A DNA stretch of 64,000 nt from Siphonodentalium dalli (lineage: Eukaryota > Mollusca > Scaphopoda > Gadilida > Siphonodentaliidae). The notes below the pieces were generated by a model. That model saw nothing but the letters and a program-made list of their open reading frames with translations. It was not told where the DNA came from and searched no databases. The stretch is from contig CP136068.1 in the NCBI GenBank assembly GCA_032622095.1, positions 148,999,365 through 149,063,364 of the forward strand. The letters are read 5' to 3'. The translations under genes were made by a program, and so were the position numbers. Below are positions 35,440-45,989 of this stretch, piece after piece. Every line of letters begins with the position of its first letter. The first letter of the stretch is position 1.

Positions 35440-37080
35440 TGTTTATCCACCGAACAAATTTAAATGTATTTTATCGCAGTTTTGTCAAAAAACATCGCAA
35501 AATTCACAGGCTCCTTGTAGAGAAGCGATGACCTACTTAGCGACTTTATCTGTATCGTAGAGGCTAATTAATTATGAAACAGTTTTGTATTCATACGACC
35601 GCGCTGCGAAATAGTCCGTCATATAATTTCTAAATTATGCCGGAAAAATATCATAGCATGGTGTAATTTCTAATAAAATATAAATGATTTGCGTAACGTT
35701 CAAATATAAAACTGAAATGTACGAGTATACCAGTCATGTGAATTTGGATGTTTGTGCTTGAAACTTATTAATGAATTGAATGAAAGTCTGAACTTTAGCT
35801 ACCAGTAGCACCAGCGCCAAGATCGGCAGTGCAAATGCACCAGCTCACGGAATAATATCTTATACTTTATAGTAACAAACTGCCAATTGCTTAATCAAGT
35901 TATAGACTTCACCAACTGAACATTGAAACATTCTATTTGAGTGCGTTTTGGGGCGCATCCTTTGATCTTTTAGAAAGGTGTTGCCACCGATTGCACGAAA
36001 ATACGTTGTGGATGTTGACGTTTCTAAGGACGCTGTCACTAACAACGGAAACCAGCATGGTCCGTTCTAATGATGCTCCATGATGTTGTTACGACCCAGT
36101 GACGTCACTCGCGAACTGCTGGATGTCAACTGGTCTAAGTTCTTGTAACCTTTCTTCTTTGCATATTATTAAGTGTATCTGTCTAGTGAGGATGCTTTAT
36201 CTGTCTAGTAGACGGATAGAGGCGTGGTTTATCTGATGGGCTTTATCTGTATAGTAGACAGGAGTAGGAGGTGGATAAACTATATAACGCGCGTAGCGCA
36301 GTTATAAATAATTTATCTTCAAACTTTTCGGTTATAACTCTTGACCTTAATCGAAACAAGAGTTATTTCTTTTTAATTTAATCCGTCATTTCACAAGATA
36401 AACACCAAAGTTGGAAGTATATCCAATTAATTAAGCCTCGATTCCAGACTGCCAGGTCAAACGCGCATATGCAGACCTGGAATTTCATTATAAATCAGAT
36501 AGAATGAGATTGTGTTTGATTTTGTATTTGCTCATAGAGATTTCAAAAATATAGAAGTTGGAAGTATAACGAGTGTACAGCATTGAGACTATTTCCGACG
36601 AAAAGGACACGCGCAGTTGAAAGAGGCATCTGTCACTCAAAACTTATGCTTATCGATTGACCACGTGTTGTCAGATTTTCAGTGTTTTCGATTGGCTTGT
36701 CGAAACTGATCACGCATCGCGTGCCACCGGGCAGCTGTAAGTTGCAGGTGGGATTGATATTCGACTGCGGTGGCTCAAACCCATCTTAGTTTTAATTTCC
36801 GTGTTTGATATCTTTGCAAATGTACACGAAGGAATTATAATGCCGAAATGTCATGTTAAATGGCATATAGGAGTATCGACCAGCTTCCATACATGTACAT
36901 TATTAGGCACGCGGAATAGGTGACTCGACGCTTTGTCATTTTTGTAGCGGGGAAGTAATCAAGAACATTTTGGTTAACGAGAAATAACCTAATGTCAAAG
37001 TGTGTGTCAGCCAATTGTTTTATAATATTCCGTGGATTGACACCTTATGTTTAAATTATTGTTTGATACACATATTGGCT
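35440..37080. other. Left-arm stretch without a supported gene
   Basis: Not matched in the right arm. Three to four copies of TTTATCTGTCTAGTAGAC-like text occur at 36175-36275. A piece at 36300-36370 (TTATCTTCAAACTTTTCGG...ACAAGAGTTATTTCTT) is the inverse of 35235-35295. No coding signal. Confidence 0.45.
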
Positions 37081-37084
37081 TTTC

Positions 37085-37250
37085 CTAGATATGTTCAGAT
37101 TATCCCATCACCGCGAAAATTACAACATTAGAAAAAATAACGGTACTTTTTCTTAACAGCATCAGTATTTCCTAACAACATCATATCAATTCAACAGGAC
37201 CAACAGCATCATATCACATTAGCGGGATCATTTGACCAGGGGTGATTATG
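37085..37250 (+). repeat. Composite element head fragment, plus orientation
   Basis: AGATATGTTCAGATTATCCC, CACCGCGAAAATTACAAC and CATCATATCAATTCAACAGG match 1830-1985 of the long copy in order. The arrays are absent. Confidence 0.75.
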
Positions 37251-37508
37251 GTCGGTTTGAACCAACCAAAACAACCATTATTATACACGAGTTTACAATG
37301 CAGTATGTTCTTGAACATATACCATCCCATGTGCGTTGATCATCCCAAACATTGGCGATTATATGGGAATGACACGATCTTCGGCGGCTTGTTGTATGCT
37401 GATCTAAGGCGCCGTGGATCTTACCAATTACACGAGCACCCTAATAAAATGAAAGAATCCAATCCGGAAAACGGTGTTGCCTTACATTACCCATCATCTT
37501 TTTTACAG

Positions 37509-37553
37509 GGAAACGTGGACAAAAGAAGGAGATTTGGAAGCAACATGCACTAG
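37509..37553 (+). CDS. Candidate terminal exon, left arm
   Basis: After a strong acceptor (ATCTTTTTTACAG|GG) the frame reads GNVDKRRRFGSNMH and stops. An AATAAAATAAAT poly(A) signal follows about 80 bp downstream (37629-37640). The right-arm copy (55493-55540) preserves the acceptor, the GNVDRRRRFG block and the poly(A) signal region but has a different C-terminus. The upstream open frame (KESNPENGVALH) is also shared. The basic RRRR stretch resembles a processing site or NLS, but that is speculation. No family known. Confidence 0.3.
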   Translation, partial: GNVDKRRRFGSNMH

Positions 37554-38218
37554 AAGACAGTTTACTACAACGGATAGCATGAGATGACAATCATCAGAAA
37601 CCAACACGAATGTTACCATCATTATAATGGAATAAAATAAATCCCTTCTTCGATAGTACGGCTTGTGCTAATTTATTCTGACTGTTATGCACTGTATATA
37701 TGCTGACAGTCTCCATGTGTGGTCATCTTAGCATTTCCAATTGCTGTTCCATCTAACTTCCCAAACGATGGGGATGTCAGGTTGTAGATTATCATTTCAA
37801 TAAAGAAATGGCCGAAATTAGGAAATGTTCGCTGTTTGATCTAACATGAAATGCAGTTTAAATAACATCCCATCCGGCTGATACATGTACATGTATGTTT
37901 CACACTCTGCAATCAGAACGGGACATAGTACCAAACCACATTCAAGTCATTACATGCAGAGTGTGAGTCAATGATTTTTCTGTACGTTGTTCTGTTAGAA
38001 CGAGAGTCACATTTCTCACTTCAAGTTTTAAGTTACCAGTATATTTTTGAACTAAAATGACCATCAAATCATGTTTGGTGCCACGTCAGTTCTCGGTGTG
38101 CAATTTTTTCAACACCCCCGAATTTCAACAAAAATAGATCATATAGTTCAAAATAATGTTATTATTTCTCCAAACGTAGTTAATTAGCTTAGTTTATCGG
38201 AGTCACCACTGAAGTTAT

Positions 38219-38315
38219 CGCTTATTTTACTGTTGGGTGGTATTAGCCATGCTTATTTTATTGTTGGTGGTATTAGCCATGCTTATTTTATTGTTGGTGA
38301 TATTAGCCATAATTA
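38219..38315. repeat. 31-bp repeat, three units
   Basis: Same unit as 33753-33823, here in three copies. Confidence 0.85.
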
Positions 38316-38504
38316 AGTAGCGTTAATTCAGCCGAGTCCTTTGTGTTGACCAAAGCGTTCAGACGGCTGCGTTACGTCGTTGTATCCGTTAACGCACACA
38401 ACATATATATTCAATTTTCAACGCAATGCAAACCACAACGCATACATTTTGCATGTATATATATGTGATGCGTCATGACGTTTCTTGTTTTAAATCGGTA
38501 AAAG

Positions 38505-38568
38505 ATGGCGGCTGTTCTCGAAACAAACGAAAATCGACAATACAGTTTTAGTTGTTTGAATTTGACAG
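38505..38568 (+). CDS. Candidate first coding exon, copy B of three
   Basis: Reads MAAVLETNENRQYSFSCLNL then T, ending ACAG|GTTTTG. The start context AAAGATGGCGGCT is a strong translation start. It lies in the direct duplicate (38078-38655) of 33585-34165. See copy A for the comparison. Confidence 0.35.
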
Positions 38569-39959
38569 GTTTTGATATTATCATACAATTAGATTACTAA
38601 ATGATTTACAATGTTACATTTATTCCAAATCGAACTTATTGGCTGCAATTATTAATCGGCGGCACCGCCTTATAACGCAACTAACGCGCTCTCGTGAATG
38701 GCTTAGCGCGTACAACGCACTGTGGCAACGCAACGTATACGGACCAACGCATCGTTCGCAAAGGACTCGTCTGGACGCTCATTTACACAATTGGCCATCA
38801 TACACGTACATGTGAAGTTATAAGTAAGTCTTCGTGTGTGCCTCGTGAATCATGAGGCATAAATAAAGGCTCAATTATACTTGTATACCATATACCTCTT
38901 ATATAGAGGATCTCCAACGAGATATACAAGTAACTAGAGAGTTTCTGACGTGACACCGCATTCAAGTGATTACATAGCGTGTGTTTATTAAAGATGGTTT
39001 TCATGTAACGAGTTTTATATAGCTTATTGGGTATAAAATAATAAATATGAATCGCAGACTCCTGTCCGGAAAAGGTTCGATCTATTAATTAACCAAAGTC
39101 TGGCATAATACGTGAAATCAATGTTGACATTTTATGGGACACGAATCTAGAGGCAATCTCAGATGGAAATTGAGTTATCCCGCTTGCTATGCTCCAAAAT
39201 TATGCAGAAAAATGTGTATCAAATTGGTGGAGAACGTCTCGAAAATATGTTATATCAATGTTGGTGCCCCTCTCCTCTTCCGTACACCTCTGACTCGAAC
39301 GGCGCCACTGTTGAATCTTTAAACCACGCTATTAGATTCCTCATATCATGAAGATGATTGTGTATTAGATTGGTGGAAATCGGCGACGAGAAATGTGCTG
39401 CCCCTCCCCATGTCCCCTGACAGAAAATCCTGACCCGTACCATTATCTTCATCGTAAAAAGCTACCCCTGTTAGACGCGTTTGGTACCATCTAGATGTTC
39501 ACCGTGAATTTATATAGAACACAGACAGACAGACATTAACAAATATATATGTATATATAGATGAGTATTTTCCTCCACAAATCATTTATATACGCCAGTA
39601 CCGGTAATCGTATGGTCACAGACACATTTCTTGGAGGAAGTGTATTGTGCTGTTGCCGTATAAGGATTTCGCTTACTATTATTGGTAGTTTTATTGGCCT
39701 CATTGATAAAGGTAAATATAGGTTACTTTTGAGTTTGTCATTATAATTAAAGGCCAATATAATTTTTGAGTCGCCGATTATTTGTGCATAGTGGCTTGAT
39801 ATACGGTTTTAAGAACAATATACACCATCAATTATGATAAAATGCTATAATTCATCACCGTTTGAAACGTCTGTGTCTCAAAAGATGCCCATCGAGAAAT
39901 AGAAAACAGCTGAAATCATGGAAAGATTCCCCCCGTTATGGCTCCCAGAATGCAACATA

Positions 39960-41330
39960 ATTCAAATGTATTTTCAATAAAAGGGGGATAACTATATCTG
40001 AAGATATAAAGTTATTCCCCTTCCATTGCAAACAATGGAACTTGAGGACGGAACACAAGTCGATATATCAACAAAAACAACATGTTCACAGTTTATTACA
40101 CCGAATAAGTTGATAATACAATGTTGTGCAGCTTCCTCTTTCAAATGGTATATAATATGGCATATATTTTATACCAAGTTATCTGAGGGGTTCGAATATT
40201 AAGTGAGCCTTCAACCTATGACGTACATAGCGCAGTTCTAATATAATGATAGATCCGTTATATGAACATTCGAACCCATGTTATAATACAATGGTAAATC
40301 CGGAATGCGAACATTCGAACCCATGTTATAATATAACGGTAAATCCGGAATGCGAACATTCGAACCCATGTTATAATATAACGGTAAATCCGGTATGTGA
40401 ACATTCGAACCCATGTTATAATATAATGGTAAATCCGGTATGTGAACATTCGAACCCATGTTATAATATAATGGTAAATCCGTTATGTGAACATTCAAAC
40501 CCATGTTATAATATAATGGTAAATCCGGTATGTGAACATTCGAACCCATGTTATAATATAATGGTAAATCCGTTATGTGAACATTCAAACCCATGTTATA
40601 ATATAATGGTAAATCCGTTATGCGAACATTCGAACCCATGTTATAATATAATGGTAAATCCGTTATGTGAACATTCAAACCCATGTTATAATATAATGGT
40701 AAATCCGGTATGTGAACATTCGAACCCATGTTATAATATAATGGTAAATCCGTTATGCGAACATTCGAACCCATGCATGTTCAGACTGATACGCGGCTCA
40801 ACTCCCGGTGAAAGGGCTTCATTTAAGGATGTCCCAGTAACCGTCGGTGGTTAGGTACACCACTGGTCAAGTGGTCCTGCTAATATGCTATGAGGGTGGG
40901 TCCTGCTGAATATTTGAGTCGTTATTGTTCGGACAAACTGATGAAGTCAAGAACAAATACCATTATTGTTTCTAAAGTTGTAATGTTCGCGGTGATCGAA
41001 TAATCTGAACATATCAAGGAAAAGCCTTTATGTGTATCAAACAATAATTTAATCATAAGGTGAATATATCTATAGGATGAAAAACAAATCAAACATTCAA
41101 CAACATATATATTGCACAATAGTTGAATACTGGTTGCAATAGTTCTTGCAGATCGACTATACACAAGGTGGCGATTCATGTCGTTTTGACCAGGAATGAG
41201 GTCGTGGCAACCGTCATCGCACTCTTGTCTAGATAACGGTTTCGCGGGTTCTAACCCCGACATATGCGAAAATCGGAATTGAGTTTCAAGGTTGACTTGA
41301 GTTTAGGGGCATTCCAATTTGTCATTCCGA
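39960..41330 (-). mobile_element. Composite minisatellite-bearing element, short copy
   Basis: Minus-strand copy of the element at 1-5085. Tail with hairpin (39983-40020), a 45-bp array of only about 12 units (40240-40775), the head (40780-41235), an empty MITE site (about 41235-41250) and a single 30-bp array unit (about 41310-41330). It interrupts the spacer just before the lectin region. ORFs over the array on both strands are periodicity artefacts. Confidence 0.8.
40240..40775. repeat. 45-bp minisatellite array (about 12 units)
   Basis: Inverse of the 2048-4806 unit, of the form AATGGTAAATCCGTTATGTG plus AACATTCGAACCCATGTTATAATAT. CCGGTATG and CCGTTATG variants alternate in part. Confidence 0.95.
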
Positions 41331-41389
41331 TCGATACCTGGCCTTTTCGATAAGGCATGTAAATTCGTTCTCGTTCGATGAAATATGCA

Positions 41390-41621
41390 CATTTGAAGCA
41401 ATATAGTCCCTCTTATAGGACATGTGGTTGCATAATGTGTCGATGATTTTCCACGAGCGCCGAGCGGAGACACCAGAGCAGCATGCAATTCTCGCCGGTA
41501 TTGGGGGGCTCTCCGGAAAACCAAATCACCCATGGGACGCCACTACCGTCCGAGTACTTCCACGTCCAGCTGTGTCCTGCATCAGAGCCATCTAAGAAGT
41601 AATCGAAACCGGATGAGTATT
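41390..41621 (-). pseudogene. C-type lectin domain, C-terminal exon, inverted copy 1
   Basis: After an acceptor (TCTCTTTAG|AA on the minus strand) it reads SSGFDYFLDGSDAGHSWTWK, YSDGSGVPWVIWFSGEPPNT, GENCMLLWC and then, after a frameshift, IIDTLCNHMSYKRDYI. This is the C-terminal half of a C-type lectin fold: the LDGSDAG...W.W.DGS segment, the carbohydrate/Ca2+ loop, GENC and the final RDYIC. The EPN sugar-binding motif has become EPP, and the last Cys of DYICE is lost (DYIAS). With the frameshift, this copy is dead. The plus-strand partner is at 45273-45476. Confidence 0.75.
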
Positions 41622-42479
41622 CTAAAGAGAAAAATGCCATGGAACACATTGAACAGTGTTCAACTCAACTCAACCATCGGAAACGACTCAACAACAAGGA
41701 GTGACAGGAGGCACACCTAAATATTGCTACTCAACTCAACTGAGGGTCTATTCACATCCATCTGATGTTGCGCATGCATATCGGCTAAACACGTCGATTT
41801 AAAAAGTGTTTTATCCCTCCAGGCCACATTTACAACAACAACAACATGCATTTAATAAAACCCGATTGCAAGACCATATACCAATTGCTATTTTGAGAAT
41901 AAACTACTGATACAACTGAGGAATGTGTATATTATTTGTCTATAAAAGGCATAATAAAGTGGTTTATTTAGATCGTAAGAATGATCGCGGTGATATCTAC
42001 TCTTTGTCGTGATTTAGAGCAGAACAAGATAGAGATCCGTCCAGGTACATTTGTATATGCTTTGAACGTTTTCGTACGGATGTCTGCTCTGACAATAGTC
42101 CCCAACACTATCCCGCGGATGTGACAAGAAATCTATATAAGATACATAACGGAAGTCAATACTGTGAGTAGTATATAGCCTACATCTGGTTGTGTGAAGC
42201 CACCAGTTGTATACATACGTAATCCGAGAAAGTAATTTTCAAAAGATGATAGCACTATTGTCGCACAATAAAACGGCGGTATTAAGTCATTAATGCCGTG
42301 ACCGGAAAATCGTTTTACTGTGTTTTCCGATTACCGGTATTCCGGTACCGGTATCGGTACGCATATCTATAATTACAATTTCGGTTGTGGTGGTTGTTTA
42401 CATTTTATTGAGAAAAGTTGACACATTAAATAACGACACTACACCCCTGTAGCCTGTGAAATGTTATGGGAATTCCTGA

Positions 42480-44140
42480 TGCAAATATTATTATTTTCCG
42501 TTTATCACAAGAAGCTCACGTACGAGATTAGTCACTTAGTATTTTTCTGAACCTTAACACATTTACTGCCGACTTCGAATTAATTCGTACTTTTTGCATG
42601 TAATTGAAAGGGCGCAGGCAGTGAACGTGTTGATTCCGTTTCCACGTTTGATCGATTTTTTACGGTGCAGTACAATAGTATTGATGATCGGTGAAATGAA
42701 ATATGCGGACATTATATTTACCCAACTCACTGTAAATATCATATGACCTTCACCTCGGCAGAAGATTCTAGACGAACAATTTTGTCACAAATCGGGGGAA
42801 ATAAGACATGTTTGAAATTTGCATCGAAAACATCAAGATAATAGATGTTTTTCGAGATCTTGTGTTCAGTTACAGTAGCATATCACTAACACAAAACAAC
42901 ACTATACTGTACCATTTGTATGATGATAATACAAGTATGAGAGTAAGATGCCACTGTCAATACGCTCTACATAAAAAGTTCCCAATTTGGTTCCCCGGAA
43001 AACCAAATGCCATCATAGAACCAAATACTTTGGTATGAAGTTTGGTTATTCGTAACACCAAACTGAATCCAAGGTTTGTATGGGAACACGCCCTGGCTTA
43101 AATGTCACAGTCGAAAATTTAACAATCGGTTCACGCATTTGTGTTTAACATGATTTAGTGAAGACTAGATCAAATCCTATGAAATCCCAATACACACATA
43201 GAGAGACTGTCTTACATTAAAATTTAGACTCTAATCATTGGATTGCCGGTGGGTTACTTTATTGTTCATATTACACATAAGATAAACAAAGTAACAAACA
43301 CTAACTTTATAAACATAATTCGACATTTCAGTGATACATTAGAACATCCCCGGTGTATATTGGATGAACTGCCGTACACTGTTAGAAAAATGCCCGTCGC
43401 TATAACGGTGTCATGCAGCGCAACATCGCTACCACCATTGGAGCGTTGAACATACGGTTCCACAGTACAACACTGTTTAAGTAACTGGCAGACTGTAACC
43501 AGTAACATTCAGACAGTTGTATTGTTTACGGTTCAACACCATTTAATTACTACCAAGACCGTAACTAATAACGGTCAGACGACTCAGATGAATGGTATTT
43601 TGACGGGTCACCACCATTAGCCACCATTAGCCCGTGATGACAATATGGGCATTACGATTCAAATGTTTTAGTATGGTCGAAATTAGAATTATTCGTAACT
43701 GAAAAATACTTGTTAGTTCTTCTAGTACGAGCATAGTTTTGATGAATTTAAATCCTCAATGCATAATGATTAATGTGACAGACAATACTTATGACAATTA
43801 GAAAGTTGAAGAGGATCAAACTTGCTATCTGATCATGGAATTTAATCCAGAAAAATACTGTGTGATGTGTTCACCTTTCACTGACTACTATATAAATATG
43901 GCTGTAAATAAAAACGATACAATACAACATGTAGCTGAATAGCCCATCCTTCAGTTACGAGTAATACTAATTGCGACCATTCTAACATACGCATCGGGCA
44001 TGACCTTTTAAGACATAAAGTACGAAAGCGACACGTATCATAGTTAAAACTAAAATGTATGTACCTGTGACAATAAAACATCTTAATGGCATACTTTTTG
44101 GTGACATGTAAGGCGCGAAATTGTCCTGTCACTAATCTTG
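42480..44140. other. Centre of lectin inverted repeat, no clear gene
   Basis: ORFs at 42808-43038 and 43243-43449 have no recognised domain. 43500-44260 is a dispersed repeat (inverse of 10240-11190). Confidence 0.45.
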
Positions 44141-44449
44141 GAAACTTCCATAACATTTCACTGGCCTCCATGGGTGTAGTGTCGTTATTTAATGTGTCAA
44201 ATTGTCTCAATACAAAGTAAACAACCACCACAACCGAACTTGTAATTGCATAGGCATAGTTCGGATATTAGTTCCCCTCATTTTGAATACCGGTAATCGA
44301 AAAACACAGTAAAACGATTTTCCGATAACGACATTAATGCTTTCAGCCCGCCGTTTTACTGTACGACAGAAGTGCTATCGTCCTTTGTAATTTACTTTCC
44401 AAGATGATGTAGCGTCACACAATCAGATGTAGGTATTTTACGACCCACA

Positions 44450-44689
44450 ATGTTGACTTTCGTTCGTTATATATTTTATTTATCATTTCTTGTCATATCC
44501 GCGGGAAAGTGTTGGGGACTATTGTCAGAGCAGAAATCCGCACGAAACAGTTCGGAGCATATCAAAAAGCCTTCCAGAAAGGATAACTCTATCTTGTTCT
44601 ACCCTAAATCACGACACTCGGTAGATATCACCATGAACATTCTTAGGATCAAAATAAACCACTTTGTTATGTCTTTTATAGACAAATAA
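44450..44689 (+). pseudogene. Signal-peptide segment of lectin copy 2 (partial)
   Basis: Opens MLTFVRYIFYLSFLVISAGK, followed by CWGLLSEQKSARNSSEHIKK: a hydrophobic core, then a small-residue AGKCWG cleavage region, typical of a secreted protein. It lies about 580 bp upstream of the lectin exon on the same strand. The inverted counterpart (about 42020-42190, minus) keeps SAG-CWGLLSEQ but has stops and no ATG. The N-terminal half of the lectin domain between the two is not seen, so the gene is incomplete. The link to the lectin exon is by position, not proven. Confidence 0.45.
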
Positions 44690-44929
44690 CATACTCATTC
44701 TTCAGTTGTTTCTGTAGTTTATTCACAAAACAGCAATTTGTATATAGCCTTGCAATCGGAATTTATTAAATGTATGTTGTTGTTGTTGTGGCCCGGAGGA
44801 GATTTATAATTTTTTTTAAATCGACGTGGTCAGCCGCAATGCACGTGCCACACCAGCTGGACGGGAATAGACCCTCAGTTGAGTTGAGTAGTAACAGTTA
44901 GGTGTGCCTCTTGTCCCTCTTAAGAATAC

Positions 44930-45220
44930 ACTTACTCAACGTGCGAATCCGTAGTACATCGGCGTAGAACCGCCATCTCCTTGGTGTTGAGTCGTTTGAG
45001 GATGTTCGGACTTCAGCGTGAAAGTCCCACCACTTCAGTTATTAATCTTATATATCAGATTAGTATTCTGATATATCAGATAAATTAATCTGATATATCA
45101 GATTACTAAACCGATATATCATAATTCTAATATGATACTCATGATTGTAACAGACTACTAATATGATATAACAGAAGAGGTGACGGTTCTTCGCGCCGTA
45201 CGAATGCGACGTCTTTGTGG
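44930..45220. repeat. Insertion in right lectin arm with TGATATATCA repeats
   Basis: Contains five or more palindromic TGATATATCA motifs between 45055 and 45120. Absent from the left arm. Confidence 0.6.
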
Positions 45221-45272
45221 TTGAGTTGAGTTGAGTTGAACACTGTTCGATGTGTTCCGTTTCTCTCTTTAG

Positions 45273-45476
45273 AATACTCATCCGGTTGCGACTACTTCGT
45301 AGATGACTCTGATGCAGGACACAGCTGGACGTGGAAGTACTCGGACGGTATAGTGGCGTCCCATGGATGAATTTGTTGCCCGGAGAGCCCAACAATGCCG
45401 GCGAGAATTGCACATCGACACATTATGTAATAACATGTCCTATAAGAGGGACTATATCTGTGAAATATATATCTAA
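45273..45476 (+). pseudogene. C-type lectin domain, C-terminal exon, copy 2
   Basis: After CTCTCTTTAG, the frames in order give YSSGCDYFVDDSDAGHSWTW and KYSDG; then (+ frameshift) SGVPWMNLLPGEPNNAGENC; then (second frameshift) IDTLCNNMSYKRDYICEIYI and a TAA stop at 45474. The EPN motif of mannose-type Ca2+ binding is intact here, as are GENC and DYICE, unlike copy 1. The usual WND motif is replaced by IDTLCN. Two frameshifts argue for a pseudogene, unless sequence errors are responsible. The natural stop just after the domain means it was the last exon. Confidence 0.75.
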
Positions 45477-45480
45477 TTTA

Positions 45481-45578
45481 GAAATAAATACACTGCGCAT
45501 TGGCGTGTATAGCAGAATCTGGCCACACACAAAATTATTGTAGTACGACGCGAAGCCGATGCGCAGTGTGTTCATTTC
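45481..45578. repeat. 98-bp hairpin abutting the lectin exon
   Basis: GAAATAAATACACTGCGCAT with TGGC pairs with GCCGATGCGCAGTGTGTTCA and TTTC. It starts five bases after the lectin stop codon. Confidence 0.8.
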
Positions 45579-45989
45579 TTTTGTAATTCTACTGTATGTT
45601 TTGGTCGAAACTCTTGTGACACACGCGCATCCTGCTATATAATAGCCGTTTTATCACTGCTTGGTAAGATTTTCCGCAAAACAGTTCTTATATTCGGACT
45701 TTAACGTCAAACATGATGTCACTGAACGGCGACCCTTTTTCGTTGCCTCTCTGACAATATTTTGGAGATATGACTTATTAGCGAGTTTGCGATACCTGTC
45801 CGACGGGAACGGGTACGGGTTAATCGGAGAACTTCGTCACGGTAACTTGCGTATTTTCAATGCATCACATACATCGATAGTGAATCGGAACGGGTAGATG
45901 TGTGCCATTGACCGGTGATCATTCACTAATATTTTCTCAACCATTAGTACATTAATTATGCGAACTACCAACTATGTATTAACCTATTT

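Larger units (their letters stand above)
25262..38920. repeat. Left arm of large inverted duplication
   Basis: Colinear, inverted matches to 54098-61222: 25262-27800 with 58733-61222; 31440-31680 with 58215-58440; 31800-32715 with 56470-57430; 33060-33370 with 55745-56040; 37300-37950 with 55165-55660; 38055-38170 with 54935-54975; 38400-38920 with 54098-54545. This arm is about twice as long because of insertions, including the foldback at 28928-31264 and an internal direct duplication (33585-34165 with 38078-38655). Identity by eye is about 80-90 percent. Confidence 0.85.
41390..45480. repeat. Inverted duplication of a lectin gene region
   Basis: 41390-42470 and 44145-45480 are inverse in the same order: lectin exon, CAACTCAACTCAAC runs, an ACAACAACAACAACATG block, a signal-peptide-like segment and a TTACCGGTATTC/CGTTTTACTG block. 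The right arm has an extra 290 bp (44930-45220) with TGATATATCAGAT repeats. The centre, 42470-44145, is partly the dispersed repeat related to 10240-11190. Confidence 0.8.

Noticed and set aside
40238-40854. ORFs of about 180-200 codons with the same repeats
   Set aside because: Inverted copy of the 45-bp array; same periodicity artefact.
42955-43036. IWFPGKPN resembling a lectin EPN loop
   Set aside because: Only about eight residues match and the DNA there is a self-palindromic CCGGAAAACC motif; probably chance.
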